A DNA stretch of 45,103 nt from an uncultured Bacteriovoracaceae bacterium (GTDB lineage Bacteria > Bdellovibrionota > Bacteriovoracia > Bacteriovoracales > Bacteriovoracaceae), in NCBI GenBank assembly GCA_938034385.1, contig CALHLC010000002.1, forward strand, positions 1 through 45,103, written 5' to 3'. Positions 15,392 through 23,625 of the stretch are shown piece by piece; position 1 is the stretch's first letter; the number at the start of each line of letters is the position of its first letter. The notes under the pieces are model-generated. The model saw only the letters and a program-made list of their open reading frames with translations. It ran no database searches and was not told the DNA's origin. A program made the position numbers and the translations under genes.

Positions 15392-17044
15392 ATGAATTAT
15401 TTAAAAAAATTAATCAAAGTAATATTTATTTTCTCTTTTCTATCTTGCTCGTTCTCCAGTGAGAATAAGAACACTAAAACAGATTTATCAAAAATCGACA
15501 GTGATGGAGATCATATTAATGATGCTCTCGAAATCTTAAGAGGAATGAATCGCTTTGTTTCCGACTTACCCAAATTAGATGTCTCACTTGATGACTTTAT
15601 TCTTACGGTGAAAGTGAAGATACCAGAACAAGGATATAAGGATTATGTATTCTACTCAAAGGAGCTAAAAGGTAAGTCAGTACAAAATATTATACTAAAT
15701 AGTTTTTATCAAAAAACAGGTAGAACAAATTTTAGAATTTTCAACTCAAAAGCCATGAATCATAAGGCATTTGGATTTAGCTCAGTTGATGAGATGAGAT
15801 TAAAGAGTTTTCTTTATCCAATTCTCAGAATGAAAGGTGTTGAGTTTAAAATCAAGATGTCCATGCGAATGAAGGCAAGTCTGAACTCAAACTATGATAA
15901 GTATTTAAAGAATTTAAATTTTCAAATTACCAATTTTGATCGATTTTTTGTGCCAAAGTCTCTAACTGCCATTAATTCAAAGGATCTTGAATTTAGGCTC
16001 TCTGGAGATGGAAACAAAAACTTATTAAAGTCTTTATACCAAAAACAATACTTCTCTTTTGAGTTGCTTGATTTTCAAACAGATAAAAGATCTTTAAATG
16101 AGGTCTTGAAAAGCTCAAGTAGAAAAACCAATCAGCTTTATGTCTCTGATCAGAATATTACGAGAAAATATTTCGTTTCTAAAAATATGAAAAATCTATC
16201 AGAAGTTTTAAAAGAAGTACTTGGGAAGACTGCTAAGTTTAATAAAGAAAATGAAGAAATTTTAAGATTAGGAACCAGGGACGCTGAAAAAGAGAATTTT
16301 AAATTTTTAATCTCAGCATTTGGAAAACCTTTTAGAAAAATGAACTCCATTGTCAGGATTGCTGAAGGCAATCAAGATGGAGAACTAAAATATGAGGTAG
16401 TTAAAGATTATATTTCATCAGGCAGTGAAGAACACTTAGTCGATTTAGGAATAATTGATAATAAAATGATGATTAAGATTTTATTAAAACCAATTGAAAT
16501 AGCAGGAAGAAAAGGAGTGATTGCAAAACCTTATCGCTATAGACATAAATATTTTACCTGTCATTTTAACGAGCATAGGCTTCAGAGCTTTAAAGCTGGA
16601 TTTGTTTTAAATTCTAAGAACTTTAATGAGCTTAAATTTATGAGCTTTTTAACCTCTGATGGTGAATTTAGTCTTTTTGATCTTTATAAAAAGAAAAAAC
16701 TAAAAATCACCTTTAAAGATAAAAATGTACTTTTAGAGATTAGTTCTAAACATTTTTTAGAAGATGACTCTACTAATAATTTTAAATTTATAATTAAAGG
16801 TTCCAAGAGTACTTTTTACGAAGGAGTAAAAGTATTAACTGCAAGAGGACAAATTCAGTATTGTGCTCAACTTGTTGGGATGGTTCTTAATCAAGGAAAA
16901 TTATTAACTCCTGACTCAGAGAATGCTGCGTATTTTAAGGGAACTTTAAATTTAAGTAATCAGAGAATGGCAAGGCCATCATATTCATTTAGATCAAGAA
17001 GACTTGGAATTAATGCCAAGATCTATAAATCAATTAATCAATAA
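15392..17044 (+). CDS. Large lipoprotein with a calcium-binding-type DxDGD loop
   Basis: A 550-residue lipoprotein (lipobox FLSC, Cys19). Right after the anchor, DSDGDHINDALEILRG fits the thrombospondin type-3/dockerin-like calcium loop common in outer-membrane and surface proteins. The remaining ~480 residues are beta-rich and basic without a recognised family. The gene lies directly before the VirB2-VirB10 set, so a surface or mating-pair-stabilising role is plausible. The sequence does not prove whether it sits at the inner or outer membrane. Confidence 0.65.
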   Translation: MNYLKKLIKVIFIFSFLSCSFSSENKNTKTDLSKIDSDGDHINDALEILRGMNRFVSDLPKLDVSLDDFILTVKVKIPEQGYKDYVFYSKELKGKSVQNIILNSFYQKTGRTNFRIFNSKAMNHKAFGFSSVDEMRLKSFLYPILRMKGVEFKIKMSMRMKASLNSNYDKYLKNLNFQITNFDRFFVPKSLTAINSKDLEFRLSGDGNKNLLKSLYQKQYFSFELLDFQTDKRSLNEVLKSSSRKTNQLYVSDQNITRKYFVSKNMKNLSEVLKEVLGKTAKFNKENEEILRLGTRDAEKENFKFLISAFGKPFRKMNSIVRIAEGNQDGELKYEVVKDYISSGSEEHLVDLGIIDNKMMIKILLKPIEIAGRKGVIAKPYRYRHKYFTCHFNEHRLQSFKAGFVLNSKNFNELKFMSFLTSDGEFSLFDLYKKKKLKITFKDKNVLLEISSKHFLEDDSTNNFKFIIKGSKSTFYEGVKVLTARGQIQYCAQLVGMVLNQGKLLTPDSENAAYFKGTLNLSNQRMARPSYSFRSRRLGINAKIYKSINQ

Positions 17045-17056
17045 CCATTAAATCTA

Positions 17057-17077
17057 AGTGGCACTTAGGGTGCCACT
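17057..17077 (+). promoter_or_regulatory. 8-bp hairpin that also matches the sigma-54 -24/-12 pattern
   Basis: AGTGGCAC (17057-17064) and GTGCCACT (17070-17077) form a perfect stem. The same bases read TGGCAC-N5-GTGC with GG (17060-61) and GC (17072-73) exactly 10 bp apart, a close sigma-54 match. The pilin start lies only 23 bp after GC, leaving a very short leader. It could be an intercistronic hairpin, a promoter, or both. Confidence 0.4.
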
Positions 17078-17095
17078 ACTTTTCAAAGGATAACT

Positions 17096-17362
17096 ATGAA
17101 TCATTTAAATAAATTCTTATTGGTATTATTTTTACCAATTTTTACTTATGCAAAATCAATAGAATCAATTGCTAGAAGCTTTGGCCGAAAGGCCATGGAA
17201 ATCGGACTTATTATTGCTATTGGAGCAGTGATTGTTCATGGAATTGGCATTTTAGTTGGAAAGCAAGATGCTGGGAAAAAGTTAATTGTTGCTCTGATAG
17301 CCATTGGAATTATTGCCTCTGCCCCAGAAGTTGTTAGATGGATAACTGGGATAGCTCGCTAA
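17096..17362 (+). CDS. virB2: VirB2/TrbC-like pilin subunit
   Basis: An 88-residue protein with the pilin layout: a signal peptide (cut after FTYA, near residue 19), a short amphipathic stretch and two hydrophobic helices (LIIAIGAVIVHGIGILVG and LIVALIAIGIIASAPEVV) joined by a KQDAGKK loop. VirB2/TrbC subunits are extracted from the inner membrane to build the conjugation pilus. Its stop overlaps the VirB3-like start (TAATG), as usual for virB2-virB3 pairs. Confidence 0.85.
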   Translation: MNHLNKFLLVLFLPIFTYAKSIESIARSFGRKAMEIGLIIAIGAVIVHGIGILVGKQDAGKKLIVALIAIGIIASAPEVVRWITGIAR

Positions 17363-17610
17363 TGGAAGTACCAAAGTATCTTAATAAGAAAGTTACTCTT
17401 TATGGATTAGATTTTTTTGATATAGGACTCTTGATTTTTTTATTTATCGGCCAAAGTATTATTCAATTCAAGTTTGGTCTCTATTTTGTATTTTTTATAT
17501 TTTTGTTTATTTCAACAGTCAAAAAGTCGATCAGCTTTAAAGAATTATTTTTGATTTATAAATTCAGAAAAATTAAATACCTAACACTTAAACAAGGAAA
17601 AGAACAATGA
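17362..17610 (+). CDS. virB3: VirB3/TrbD-like inner-membrane protein
   Basis: The ATG at 17362 shares its A with the pilin stop codon and gives 82 residues starting MEVPKYLNKKVTLYG, a better start than the upstream in-frame one at 17338. Two hydrophobic segments (GLLIFLFIGQSIIQF and GLYFVFFIFLFIST) follow. Size, topology and position between VirB2 and VirB4 fit VirB3/TrbD, which helps VirB4 assemble the pilus. Its stop overlaps virB4. Confidence 0.75.
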   Translation: MEVPKYLNKKVTLYGLDFFDIGLLIFLFIGQSIIQFKFGLYFVFFIFLFISTVKKSISFKELFLIYKFRKIKYLTLKQGKEQ

Positions 17611-19463
17611 TATTACCAATTAGTTGGAATACTGAGAGTATTACTCATCAAGGAGTAAGCTCTGTATGTTATAAATTAAAGCTTCCAGATCTAGATGTGA
17701 TCTCTACTGATGAAATAGAAATTTTTCATGAAAATTTAACTCAAGCAATTTCTAGGTTAAAGGGAGATAAGTTTTATAAATTCTATAAATTTAGTAATGA
17801 ACTATACTTGAATACAGATTGTGAGGAAAACTTAAATCTAGGTGTAGAATTAGAAAAGATTGCTCCAGTTGAGTTAATAAATCTATACACCAATGGAGAT
17901 CATGAAGTGTTATTTGAACCGTCTCACTTTTATGATGAAAAAACATATCGAACAATCTTTTCAATGTATACGCTTCCTAATGATGTGTATAACTTGCTTC
18001 TATCAGAGTTTGAGAGTGTTCAAATAAATTTTTATCCAAAAGTGATAAAAAATTCTAGAAGGTTTTTAGATAGAAAAAGAAGACTTCATCATGGAAATTT
18101 ATTTAAAAACATTCAAGACTTCGATTCGAGTCTAGCTTATAAGCAAAACAATGATCTTTTATTAGATGTAAAAAGTGCAAGAAATAATCTTCTTGATTTA
18201 GAAGTATTTATTACCCTTGAGGCAAAAAGTGAAAATGAACTAGCAGATAAGGTAAAAGTTTTTAAGGAAAGAGTAGATCAGCTCGGATTTGAATTTAGAC
18301 GTGAAGTTAGGCTTTTGCAGTTTTGTTATATTAAAAACATTCCTGGAGTTAGGAGTTATAAGTTTAGAGAGCACCTCACTCCTTGTAATATTGCATCAAA
18401 GTTTTTACCAGTATCTAAAGATCATTTACAGAGTAAAACTGATCAATCGATTGAACTCTTTTCAAGAACTCATCAAGAAGTTTATTTAGATCTATTTAGT
18501 AAAGAGGCAATTAATTATAACTGCCTTATTACGGGAGAGAGTGGTGCTGGTAAATCAATGATCGCTAATAAAATAATCCATCATTATGCGAGTAAAAATG
18601 TGAAAGCAATTATTGTAGATCTAGGGAACTCATTTAAGAGAAATATCGAATATCTTGGAGGGAGTCAATTAAGTACAACCTTTAATCCATTTCAATATAA
18701 CGATCCTGAATATTTGTTAGCGTTTATTAAATCAATCGTAACTGATCTAAGTAAATCCGAATCAGGAGCTATATTTAAAATCCTCAGAGATTCTGAAGTT
18801 ACTATCACCAACCTAGATCAATTACTTGAATTAATTAAAGATGCTAGATTAGGGATAGAAAATTACTTTGAAGAAATTAGAAAGTATTTTTGTACAGAAA
18901 AAATTGAGTTAACAAATTTAACATATGTAGATTTATCTCTATATCCTGATGAAATCAAAGCACCTCTTTTGGTCTTTTTAATTCGGCAATTTAAGTCGAT
19001 GAGTGGAGAGAGAATATTTTTATTTGATGAATGTTGGAGTTTTCTAAAATCTAATGGGGAGTTTATAGCTGAAACTTTTAGAACATTAAGAAAGCTTAAC
19101 GGGTCAGCAATAGCTATTTCTCAAAATCTTGATGACTTTTTATCAACTGATCTAGGAAGAGTTGTATTCGCTAATACATATTATAAGTTTTTATTTAAAC
19201 AAGATCTTTTTAATGATTCATCTTTATCAATGCTTTCCAGAGAAAAGCTTAAAACTGTTTATTCAAGAAAAGATCAATATTCTGAATTTATCACTCTCAT
19301 TGAAAATAGGCCTAAAGTTTGTCGGTATATTGCTAGTTCGCTAGAAAATGTACTCTTCAATACTACTGCTAGTTTTTCAATACAGGTTGAGAATTATCTT
19401 AAAAACCATAGAGGAGTAGAACCTAAAGAACTCTATCTCTCTATGGCGAAGATTTTTGAATAA
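17607..19463 (+). CDS. virB4: VirB4/TrbE-type conjugation ATPase
   Basis: A 618-residue ATPase. The N-terminal ~290 residues form the membrane-associating domain and the C-terminal half is the P-loop ATPase: Walker A GESGAGKS (about 309-316), Walker B IFLFDECW (about 470-477), and a conserved FRTLRKLNGSAIAISQNLDD block carrying the sensor Gln. VirB4 proteins power pilus assembly and substrate transfer. It is shorter than most VirB4 proteins (about 790-880 residues), with a compact N-terminal domain. No virB11 partner is present in the element. Confidence 0.92.
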   Translation: MILPISWNTESITHQGVSSVCYKLKLPDLDVISTDEIEIFHENLTQAISRLKGDKFYKFYKFSNELYLNTDCEENLNLGVELEKIAPVELINLYTNGDHEVLFEPSHFYDEKTYRTIFSMYTLPNDVYNLLLSEFESVQINFYPKVIKNSRRFLDRKRRLHHGNLFKNIQDFDSSLAYKQNNDLLLDVKSARNNLLDLEVFITLEAKSENELADKVKVFKERVDQLGFEFRREVRLLQFCYIKNIPGVRSYKFREHLTPCNIASKFLPVSKDHLQSKTDQSIELFSRTHQEVYLDLFSKEAINYNCLITGESGAGKSMIANKIIHHYASKNVKAIIVDLGNSFKRNIEYLGGSQLSTTFNPFQYNDPEYLLAFIKSIVTDLSKSESGAIFKILRDSEVTITNLDQLLELIKDARLGIENYFEEIRKYFCTEKIELTNLTYVDLSLYPDEIKAPLLVFLIRQFKSMSGERIFLFDECWSFLKSNGEFIAETFRTLRKLNGSAIAISQNLDDFLSTDLGRVVFANTYYKFLFKQDLFNDSSLSMLSREKLKTVYSRKDQYSEFITLIENRPKVCRYIASSLENVLFNTTASFSIQVENYLKNHRGVEPKELYLSMAKIFE

Positions 19464-19494
19464 TTTTCTCTAAATCACCTAATTAAATTAAGTT

Positions 19495-19516
19495 CTTGAG
19501 GCCTTTAGTCCTTAAG
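19495..19516 (+). terminator. Intercistronic hairpin after virB4
   Basis: CTTGAGG (19495-19501) pairs with CCTTAAG (19510-19516, one G-T pair) and is followed by an A+T-rich run. The next gene has its own ribosome site (AAAAAGGA). It may give partial termination or an mRNA processing point. Confidence 0.45.
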
Positions 19517-19537
19517 TTAAATTAAAAAAGGATTACT

Positions 19538-20182
19538 ATGAAAATGTTAATATTTTTTCTTCTATTCTCTATTAATTCATCTGCATCAATGTTTGGTGAA
19601 GAAAATATTGTTCTAGGACAAATTCTAACTACAACAATTACTCAACTTAATGAGTTAGAAAAATTGGTCTCAAATGCTGAAAAATATACCTCAAAAATTC
19701 AAGAATATAACGAGCTTATAGAAGATCAGTATTTAAAAGCAATGAGAGTAAAATACTTAGCTCTTGAGTTAACAGCTAAAAAAGAAATCAAGAACCTTGA
19801 AGATGTAAATAATCAAATTAGAGATCTTCAGAATTCAATGAATAATATTAAAAACCTTCTAAAAGAATATGATCAAATCATTATTGATAGTGATAAGGAA
19901 GAATTAAGAATATCCATTAATAAGAAGTTAATTAAATCAAAAAAACTCATCGCTAAGAAGCAAGTAAGAAGATCAGTAAATGTAAAGGATCTAAAAACGG
20001 CCAGTCGTTTAACAGCTCAAAATACAGCAATGATCCTTGAAACAGGACTTGATCAGGAAAAGACTCTAAGAGAGCTTCTAGTAGAGCAAAAGAAGTCAAA
20101 CAAGCTAAAAGCACAAGAACTTAAGTCAAAGAAAGAAAATTATCTTGCTAAAAAGAAACTCTACTCTGGAGACGAACTATGA
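19538..20182 (+). CDS. VirB5/TrbJ-like exported coiled-coil protein
   Basis: A 214-residue protein with a signal peptide (residues 1-17) followed by SMFGEENIVLGQILTTTITQ, close to the opening of TrbJ/VirB5 proteins. The rest is almost all long charged helices (LNELEKLVSNAEKYTSKIQE, then NIKNLLKEYDQIII). VirB5 forms the pilus tip and TrbJ acts in mating-pair formation. The position between VirB4 and VirB6 is the canonical one. It overlaps the next gene by 4 bp. Confidence 0.7.
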   Translation: MKMLIFFLLFSINSSASMFGEENIVLGQILTTTITQLNELEKLVSNAEKYTSKIQEYNELIEDQYLKAMRVKYLALELTAKKEIKNLEDVNNQIRDLQNSMNNIKNLLKEYDQIIIDSDKEELRISINKKLIKSKKLIAKKQVRRSVNVKDLKTASRLTAQNTAMILETGLDQEKTLRELLVEQKKSNKLKAQELKSKKENYLAKKKLYSGDEL

Positions 20183-21492
20183 TGAAATCAATCCTCCTTG
20201 TTACTGATCCATCTCTTCAGGCACTTTACGAGCAATATTTGAAAATTTCATATTATTTTATCTTGCCCTGTTTTTTAGTAACAATGATTGTTAAGTATTT
20301 TACAGATTCTGATTTTATAGATGTTCTTAAAAAATTATTAATCATTTTATTAGTATTTGGATTTTATAAGAAGTTTCATGTGAGTTTTATTGAAGTTTCT
20401 CTTGATACTTCTGAGAGGATTCTGAAGCAAGTAAGTTCTAAGAATATATTTTTGAAGTTTCATCAAAAGCTAGGTGGTCAAACTACTAAGAAAAATAAAG
20501 ATAAGGGCCTATTTGATCGATTTAAAATGCCTAGTTTTAATGATCTACTTGCAACCTTATTTTTTCTATTAATGAAAATAATGAGCTTTCTTGTTAGGAT
20601 TATCTATTCACTTGTCTATCATTTAAGTTATCTATTTGCTCCAGTTGTCTCCTTGATTTACTTAATAGGATTAAATAAATCTGGGGTTGAATCTCTCATT
20701 AGATCTACTCTTTGGTGTATGGTGATGCCTTTTGTAATTATCTCTTTATTGGCCATTATTGGAAATACCTTTGATTTAGCAAATATGAATAATCAAGTAC
20801 CAGAAATAGAGAAAATATTATGGTTATTCTCAATTTCACTTTTAATGCTTCTAACTCCATTAATTAGTTTAAATATCGTAAAAGGAGTCGAAATAGCCCA
20901 CTACGGATCGGAGATGGGAAAACTCACTTATTCAGGTGTGTTAAATGCAATGAGTGTTATGCCAGTAACAGCGAAAGTGTTTTCAAATTCAATAACAGGC
21001 AATTCAAATGGAAATGTTAATACTAATTCAAAGTTTCAAGAAGGGATGAGAAAAAATGAATTGAAAAATAATCTGCCACAAAATAGAAAAGAGAATTCAA
21101 GTTACTCAATAAACAACTTAAACAAACAACAAAGCAAGAATAGTTTAAAAACGAATCAGATTGTATCGAGTAATCAAAACAATAACACCTTAACTGATCA
21201 GGCAATAACTCAGAACAAGGTAGAAAAGATGAATAAAGACCAAAATATTTCTTTGAATAAAAACGATAGCAAAAAACTTATAAGCAGCAATCAAAAAGAA
21301 TCAGTACCTGGCCCTCAAACGATTTCAAGACCTGAGAAGATAACTGAAGTTAAAAAAGAAACAATTCAAAACAAAGAGAACAAGTTTCAAAAGACAGATT
21401 TTAAATCAAGAAGCATGATGGAGAAAACAGACATTAGAAGTATCAAAAGAACAAATCTAAACAAGAAACGAAGCTTAAAGGAGAAAAAATGA
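20179..21492 (+). CDS. VirB6/TrbL-like polytopic membrane protein
   Basis: A 437-residue protein. Five to seven hydrophobic helices fill residues 20-270 (for example YYFILPCFLVTMIVKYF, LLATLFFLLMKIMSFLVRII, LLMLLTPLISLNIVKG), as expected for the VirB6/TrbL inner-membrane channel part. From about 280 onward the chain becomes a hydrophilic Asn/Lys/Gln/Ser-rich tail of ~155 residues with little predicted structure, a feature of TrbL-type proteins. Coupled by overlaps on both sides. Confidence 0.8.
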   Translation: MMKSILLVTDPSLQALYEQYLKISYYFILPCFLVTMIVKYFTDSDFIDVLKKLLIILLVFGFYKKFHVSFIEVSLDTSERILKQVSSKNIFLKFHQKLGGQTTKKNKDKGLFDRFKMPSFNDLLATLFFLLMKIMSFLVRIIYSLVYHLSYLFAPVVSLIYLIGLNKSGVESLIRSTLWCMVMPFVIISLLAIIGNTFDLANMNNQVPEIEKILWLFSISLLMLLTPLISLNIVKGVEIAHYGSEMGKLTYSGVLNAMSVMPVTAKVFSNSITGNSNGNVNTNSKFQEGMRKNELKNNLPQNRKENSSYSINNLNKQQSKNSLKTNQIVSSNQNNNTLTDQAITQNKVEKMNKDQNISLNKNDSKKLISSNQKESVPGPQTISRPEKITEVKKETIQNKENKFQKTDFKSRSMMEKTDIRSIKRTNLNKKRSLKEKK

Positions 21493-21965
21493 CTCATGTT
21501 GAAAATTCAAAAACAAGCGAAGTGTATAACACTGAAATATATCAAATTAAGAGGATGCTAAAAATTTGTGGAATACTATTTTTAATCCTCTCAATGTTAA
21601 CAGGAATCAATCTCTATACTAGAAGAAATCTAATTCTTGGAATTAGTGCTCCCATTAGAGAAATCAACCAACAAGACATTTGTGAGGCAGGATTAATAGA
21701 TGTGGCGAGAAAAGATTTAAACTCCCCGTATTTTACTAAGAAGCTATTAGAGTCGATTAAAGAGCAAGACTTCAAGCTAGATAAGTTCTTATTAACCTCT
21801 CTAAGTTTTAAGGACAACATCTGTAATATGTTTCTTAAATCAAATAATGAATTAATGTTCTTTCGAGTAGAGCTTATCCCAGATGAGGGAATACTGCCTT
21901 TTAAATTAAATCTAGTGAAGCAAATTCACTATAAGGAGATTGATGAATATTTATATATTAACTAA
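21489..21965 (+). CDS. VirB8-like bitopic inner-membrane protein
   Basis: A 158-residue protein with a short cytoplasmic N-terminus, one membrane helix (ICGILFLILSMLTGINLY, about 30-47) and a periplasmic domain of ~110 residues. Size, topology and position between VirB6 and VirB9 match VirB8/TraE-type core components, although sequence similarity is not obvious by eye and the periplasmic domain is shorter than usual. It could also be a TrbF-like protein. Confidence 0.55.
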   Translation: MTHVENSKTSEVYNTEIYQIKRMLKICGILFLILSMLTGINLYTRRNLILGISAPIREINQQDICEAGLIDVARKDLNSPYFTKKLLESIKEQDFKLDKFLLTSLSFKDNICNMFLKSNNELMFFRVELIPDEGILPFKLNLVKQIHYKEIDEYLYIN

Positions 21966-22407
21966 TCATATTATGAGCTTATTTGTGAGTACTTCGATGC
22001 TGACAACACTAAGCTTTGACTCAGAGGTTCTAAGTTATATTTACGGAGGAAGTACGAGAGAAATAAGACTAGATCTAACTCCTAATAAAAAGACTCTAAT
22101 CCTAAAACCTCTAAAAAGCATTAAGTCTACAAACCTATTAATTGTTACGAAGAATAGAGAGTATTACTTTAAGGTTATTAATAATGAGAATACTCATTCA
22201 TTCTTAAAAATTAAACATGGGATGATTAATAATACGTTTAAAGAATATAAGAGATTTTCTGATTTCACTCTTCTTGAGGGAAATACCTCTTATATGGTCT
22301 TAACAAAAAAGTCAGACTTAAAAATTGGTGATGTGCTAATAAATAAGAAGGGATACCTCTCAAAAGGTATTCCTCTGATTTACAAAAACAAAAGAATTCT
22401 TCACTAG
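21943..22407 (+). CDS. VirB9/TrbG-like protein, N-terminal domain only
   Basis: The ATG at 21943, 4 bp after AAGGAG, gives 154 residues. After a signal-like hydrophobic start come LTTLSFDSEVLSYIYGGST, NKKTLILKP and STNLLIVTKNREYYFKVI, the typical VirB9/TrbG N-terminal domain pattern. The C-terminal domain, which binds VirB7 in the outer-membrane core, is absent or strongly altered: full VirB9 proteins run to about 250-300 residues. Overlaps the VirB8-like gene by 23 bp. Confidence 0.72.
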   Translation: MNIYILTNHIMSLFVSTSMLTTLSFDSEVLSYIYGGSTREIRLDLTPNKKTLILKPLKSIKSTNLLIVTKNREYYFKVINNENTHSFLKIKHGMINNTFKEYKRFSDFTLLEGNTSYMVLTKKSDLKIGDVLINKKGYLSKGIPLIYKNKRILH

Positions 22408-22435
22408 AAAAACTAACATTTTTGGAGGTAACAAA

Positions 22436-23137
22436 ATGAAATATCTTTCATTAATAATACTGCCTTGTCTTTTATTCACTCAAGATTCTGGATTATTACT
22501 TAGAAAAAAAGAAGTTAAAGCGATAAAAAAGAAGAGAGTTAAAAGACGACCTAGAATCATTATCAAAAAAACTGATGATGGACTCATAAAAAAAATCAAT
22601 CAGTCTAACAAAGAACTTTTAGAGCTATTAAAATCAAAAGAAACTCCTTATCAATACTATTCAGGAAGTAGTGCAAAGTCTGGTGATCTTGTAAAAGTAA
22701 AGCTTCTAAATCCCATTGATACATCTGATCCAGAATCCTTTGCTGTCTTTGAAGTTTTTGATCAACAATCAATTCCTTCTAAGGCAAGAGTCAATTGTAA
22801 TGCAACTTCATCAGATAAAAAAATTTATTTTAATTGCTCAAATTATCAATACTTTAATGATGTGAAAAAAATTAATGCCACCGTAATGAGTCTAGATGGC
22901 TCCCTAGGAATAAAAGTACACGATAATACAAATCTTTTTAATAAAGCAATAGATGTCGTTAGCTCGATTGGAAGCAGCATTTTAAATGTTGCCAATATAA
23001 GAGTTAATCAAAAACAAGTTCTAAGTAATGATGAATCCAAAGAAGTGATTGGAAGTAATCTTAAAAATCTAAAATTAAATGGGAAAACACTAAAAGCTGG
23101 AGGTATTTACTACCTCTATTTAAAGGAGATTAAATGA
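22436..23137 (+). CDS. VirB10/TrbI-like channel protein, compact
   Basis: A 233-residue protein with an N-terminal signal peptide or anchor (LSLIILPCLLFTQDSG), a very basic stretch (KKKRVKRRPRIIIKK) and a beta-rich domain, GDLVKVKLLNPIDTSDPES... through VFEVFDQQSIPSKARVNCNA and KINATVMSLDGSLGIKV, reminiscent of the VirB10/TrbI C-terminal barrel. It lacks the long Pro-rich periplasmic spacer of classical VirB10. Position after VirB9 supports the call. Overlaps the lipoprotein gene by 4 bp. Confidence 0.62.
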   Translation: MKYLSLIILPCLLFTQDSGLLLRKKEVKAIKKKRVKRRPRIIIKKTDDGLIKKINQSNKELLELLKSKETPYQYYSGSSAKSGDLVKVKLLNPIDTSDPESFAVFEVFDQQSIPSKARVNCNATSSDKKIYFNCSNYQYFNDVKKINATVMSLDGSLGIKVHDNTNLFNKAIDVVSSIGSSILNVANIRVNQKQVLSNDESKEVIGSNLKNLKLNGKTLKAGGIYYLYLKEIK

Positions 23138-23625
23138 AATACATACTAATATTTTTAATCTTATCATGTTCTAGTTTGAAAAAAACCATGCTCACTACTG
23201 CTTCAAGTGGAGCAGTAATTGGAGGAGCAGGCGGAAGAATATTCTCACCAAATGATGAGGATAAAAATAAAAACACATTCTTATGGGGAGGAATTAGTGC
23301 TCTTCTTGGAGCAGGGATTGGGTATTTAATTCATAAAGACCCAAATAAAGAAAAAAGAGAAAAAGAATTATTACTTCTAAAAGAGAAGAATAAAGAACTT
23401 CCTCTTTTTGAATTCTCAGAAGAGCTAAAACATATAAAGCCAAAGGTGAACTTTGCACCTATAAAGAAGTATCAAGTCCCTCTAAAGAAGCTTCCAAGAG
23501 CACTTAAAGGAAAAGTTAAAAAGCAATACATCATTGAATATCAAACCAAGGAGCAGACTATTCAGCATGGGAATAGAACTATTCATATCGCTCCTTTTAA
23601 AGCATGGGAGAATATCTATGAGTAA
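23134..23625 (+). CDS. Glycine-zipper lipoprotein (VirB7-like position)
   Basis: A 163-residue lipoprotein (lipobox LILSC, Cys12). A glycine-zipper segment SSGAVIGGAGGRIF and a second Gly-rich helix GGISALLGAGIGYLI resemble OmpA-associated lipoproteins that insert in membranes. A basic, Pro-spaced C-terminal part follows (PLKKLPRALKGKVKKQYI). Next to VirB9- and VirB10-like genes it may serve as the VirB7/TraV outer-membrane anchor, though it is larger than VirB7. Overlaps the coupling-protein gene by 8 bp. Confidence 0.65.
   Translation: MKYILIFLILSCSSLKKTMLTTASSGAVIGGAGGRIFSPNDEDKNKNTFLWGGISALLGAGIGYLIHKDPNKEKREKELLLLKEKNKELPLFEFSEELKHIKPKVNFAPIKKYQVPLKKLPRALKGKVKKQYIIEYQTKEQTIQHGNRTIHIAPFKAWENIYE

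Noticed and set aside
23534-23617. Upstream extension of the coupling-protein reading frame
   Set aside because: It lies wholly over the lipoprotein gene; the ATG at 23618 with a short overlap fits the pattern of the other genes.
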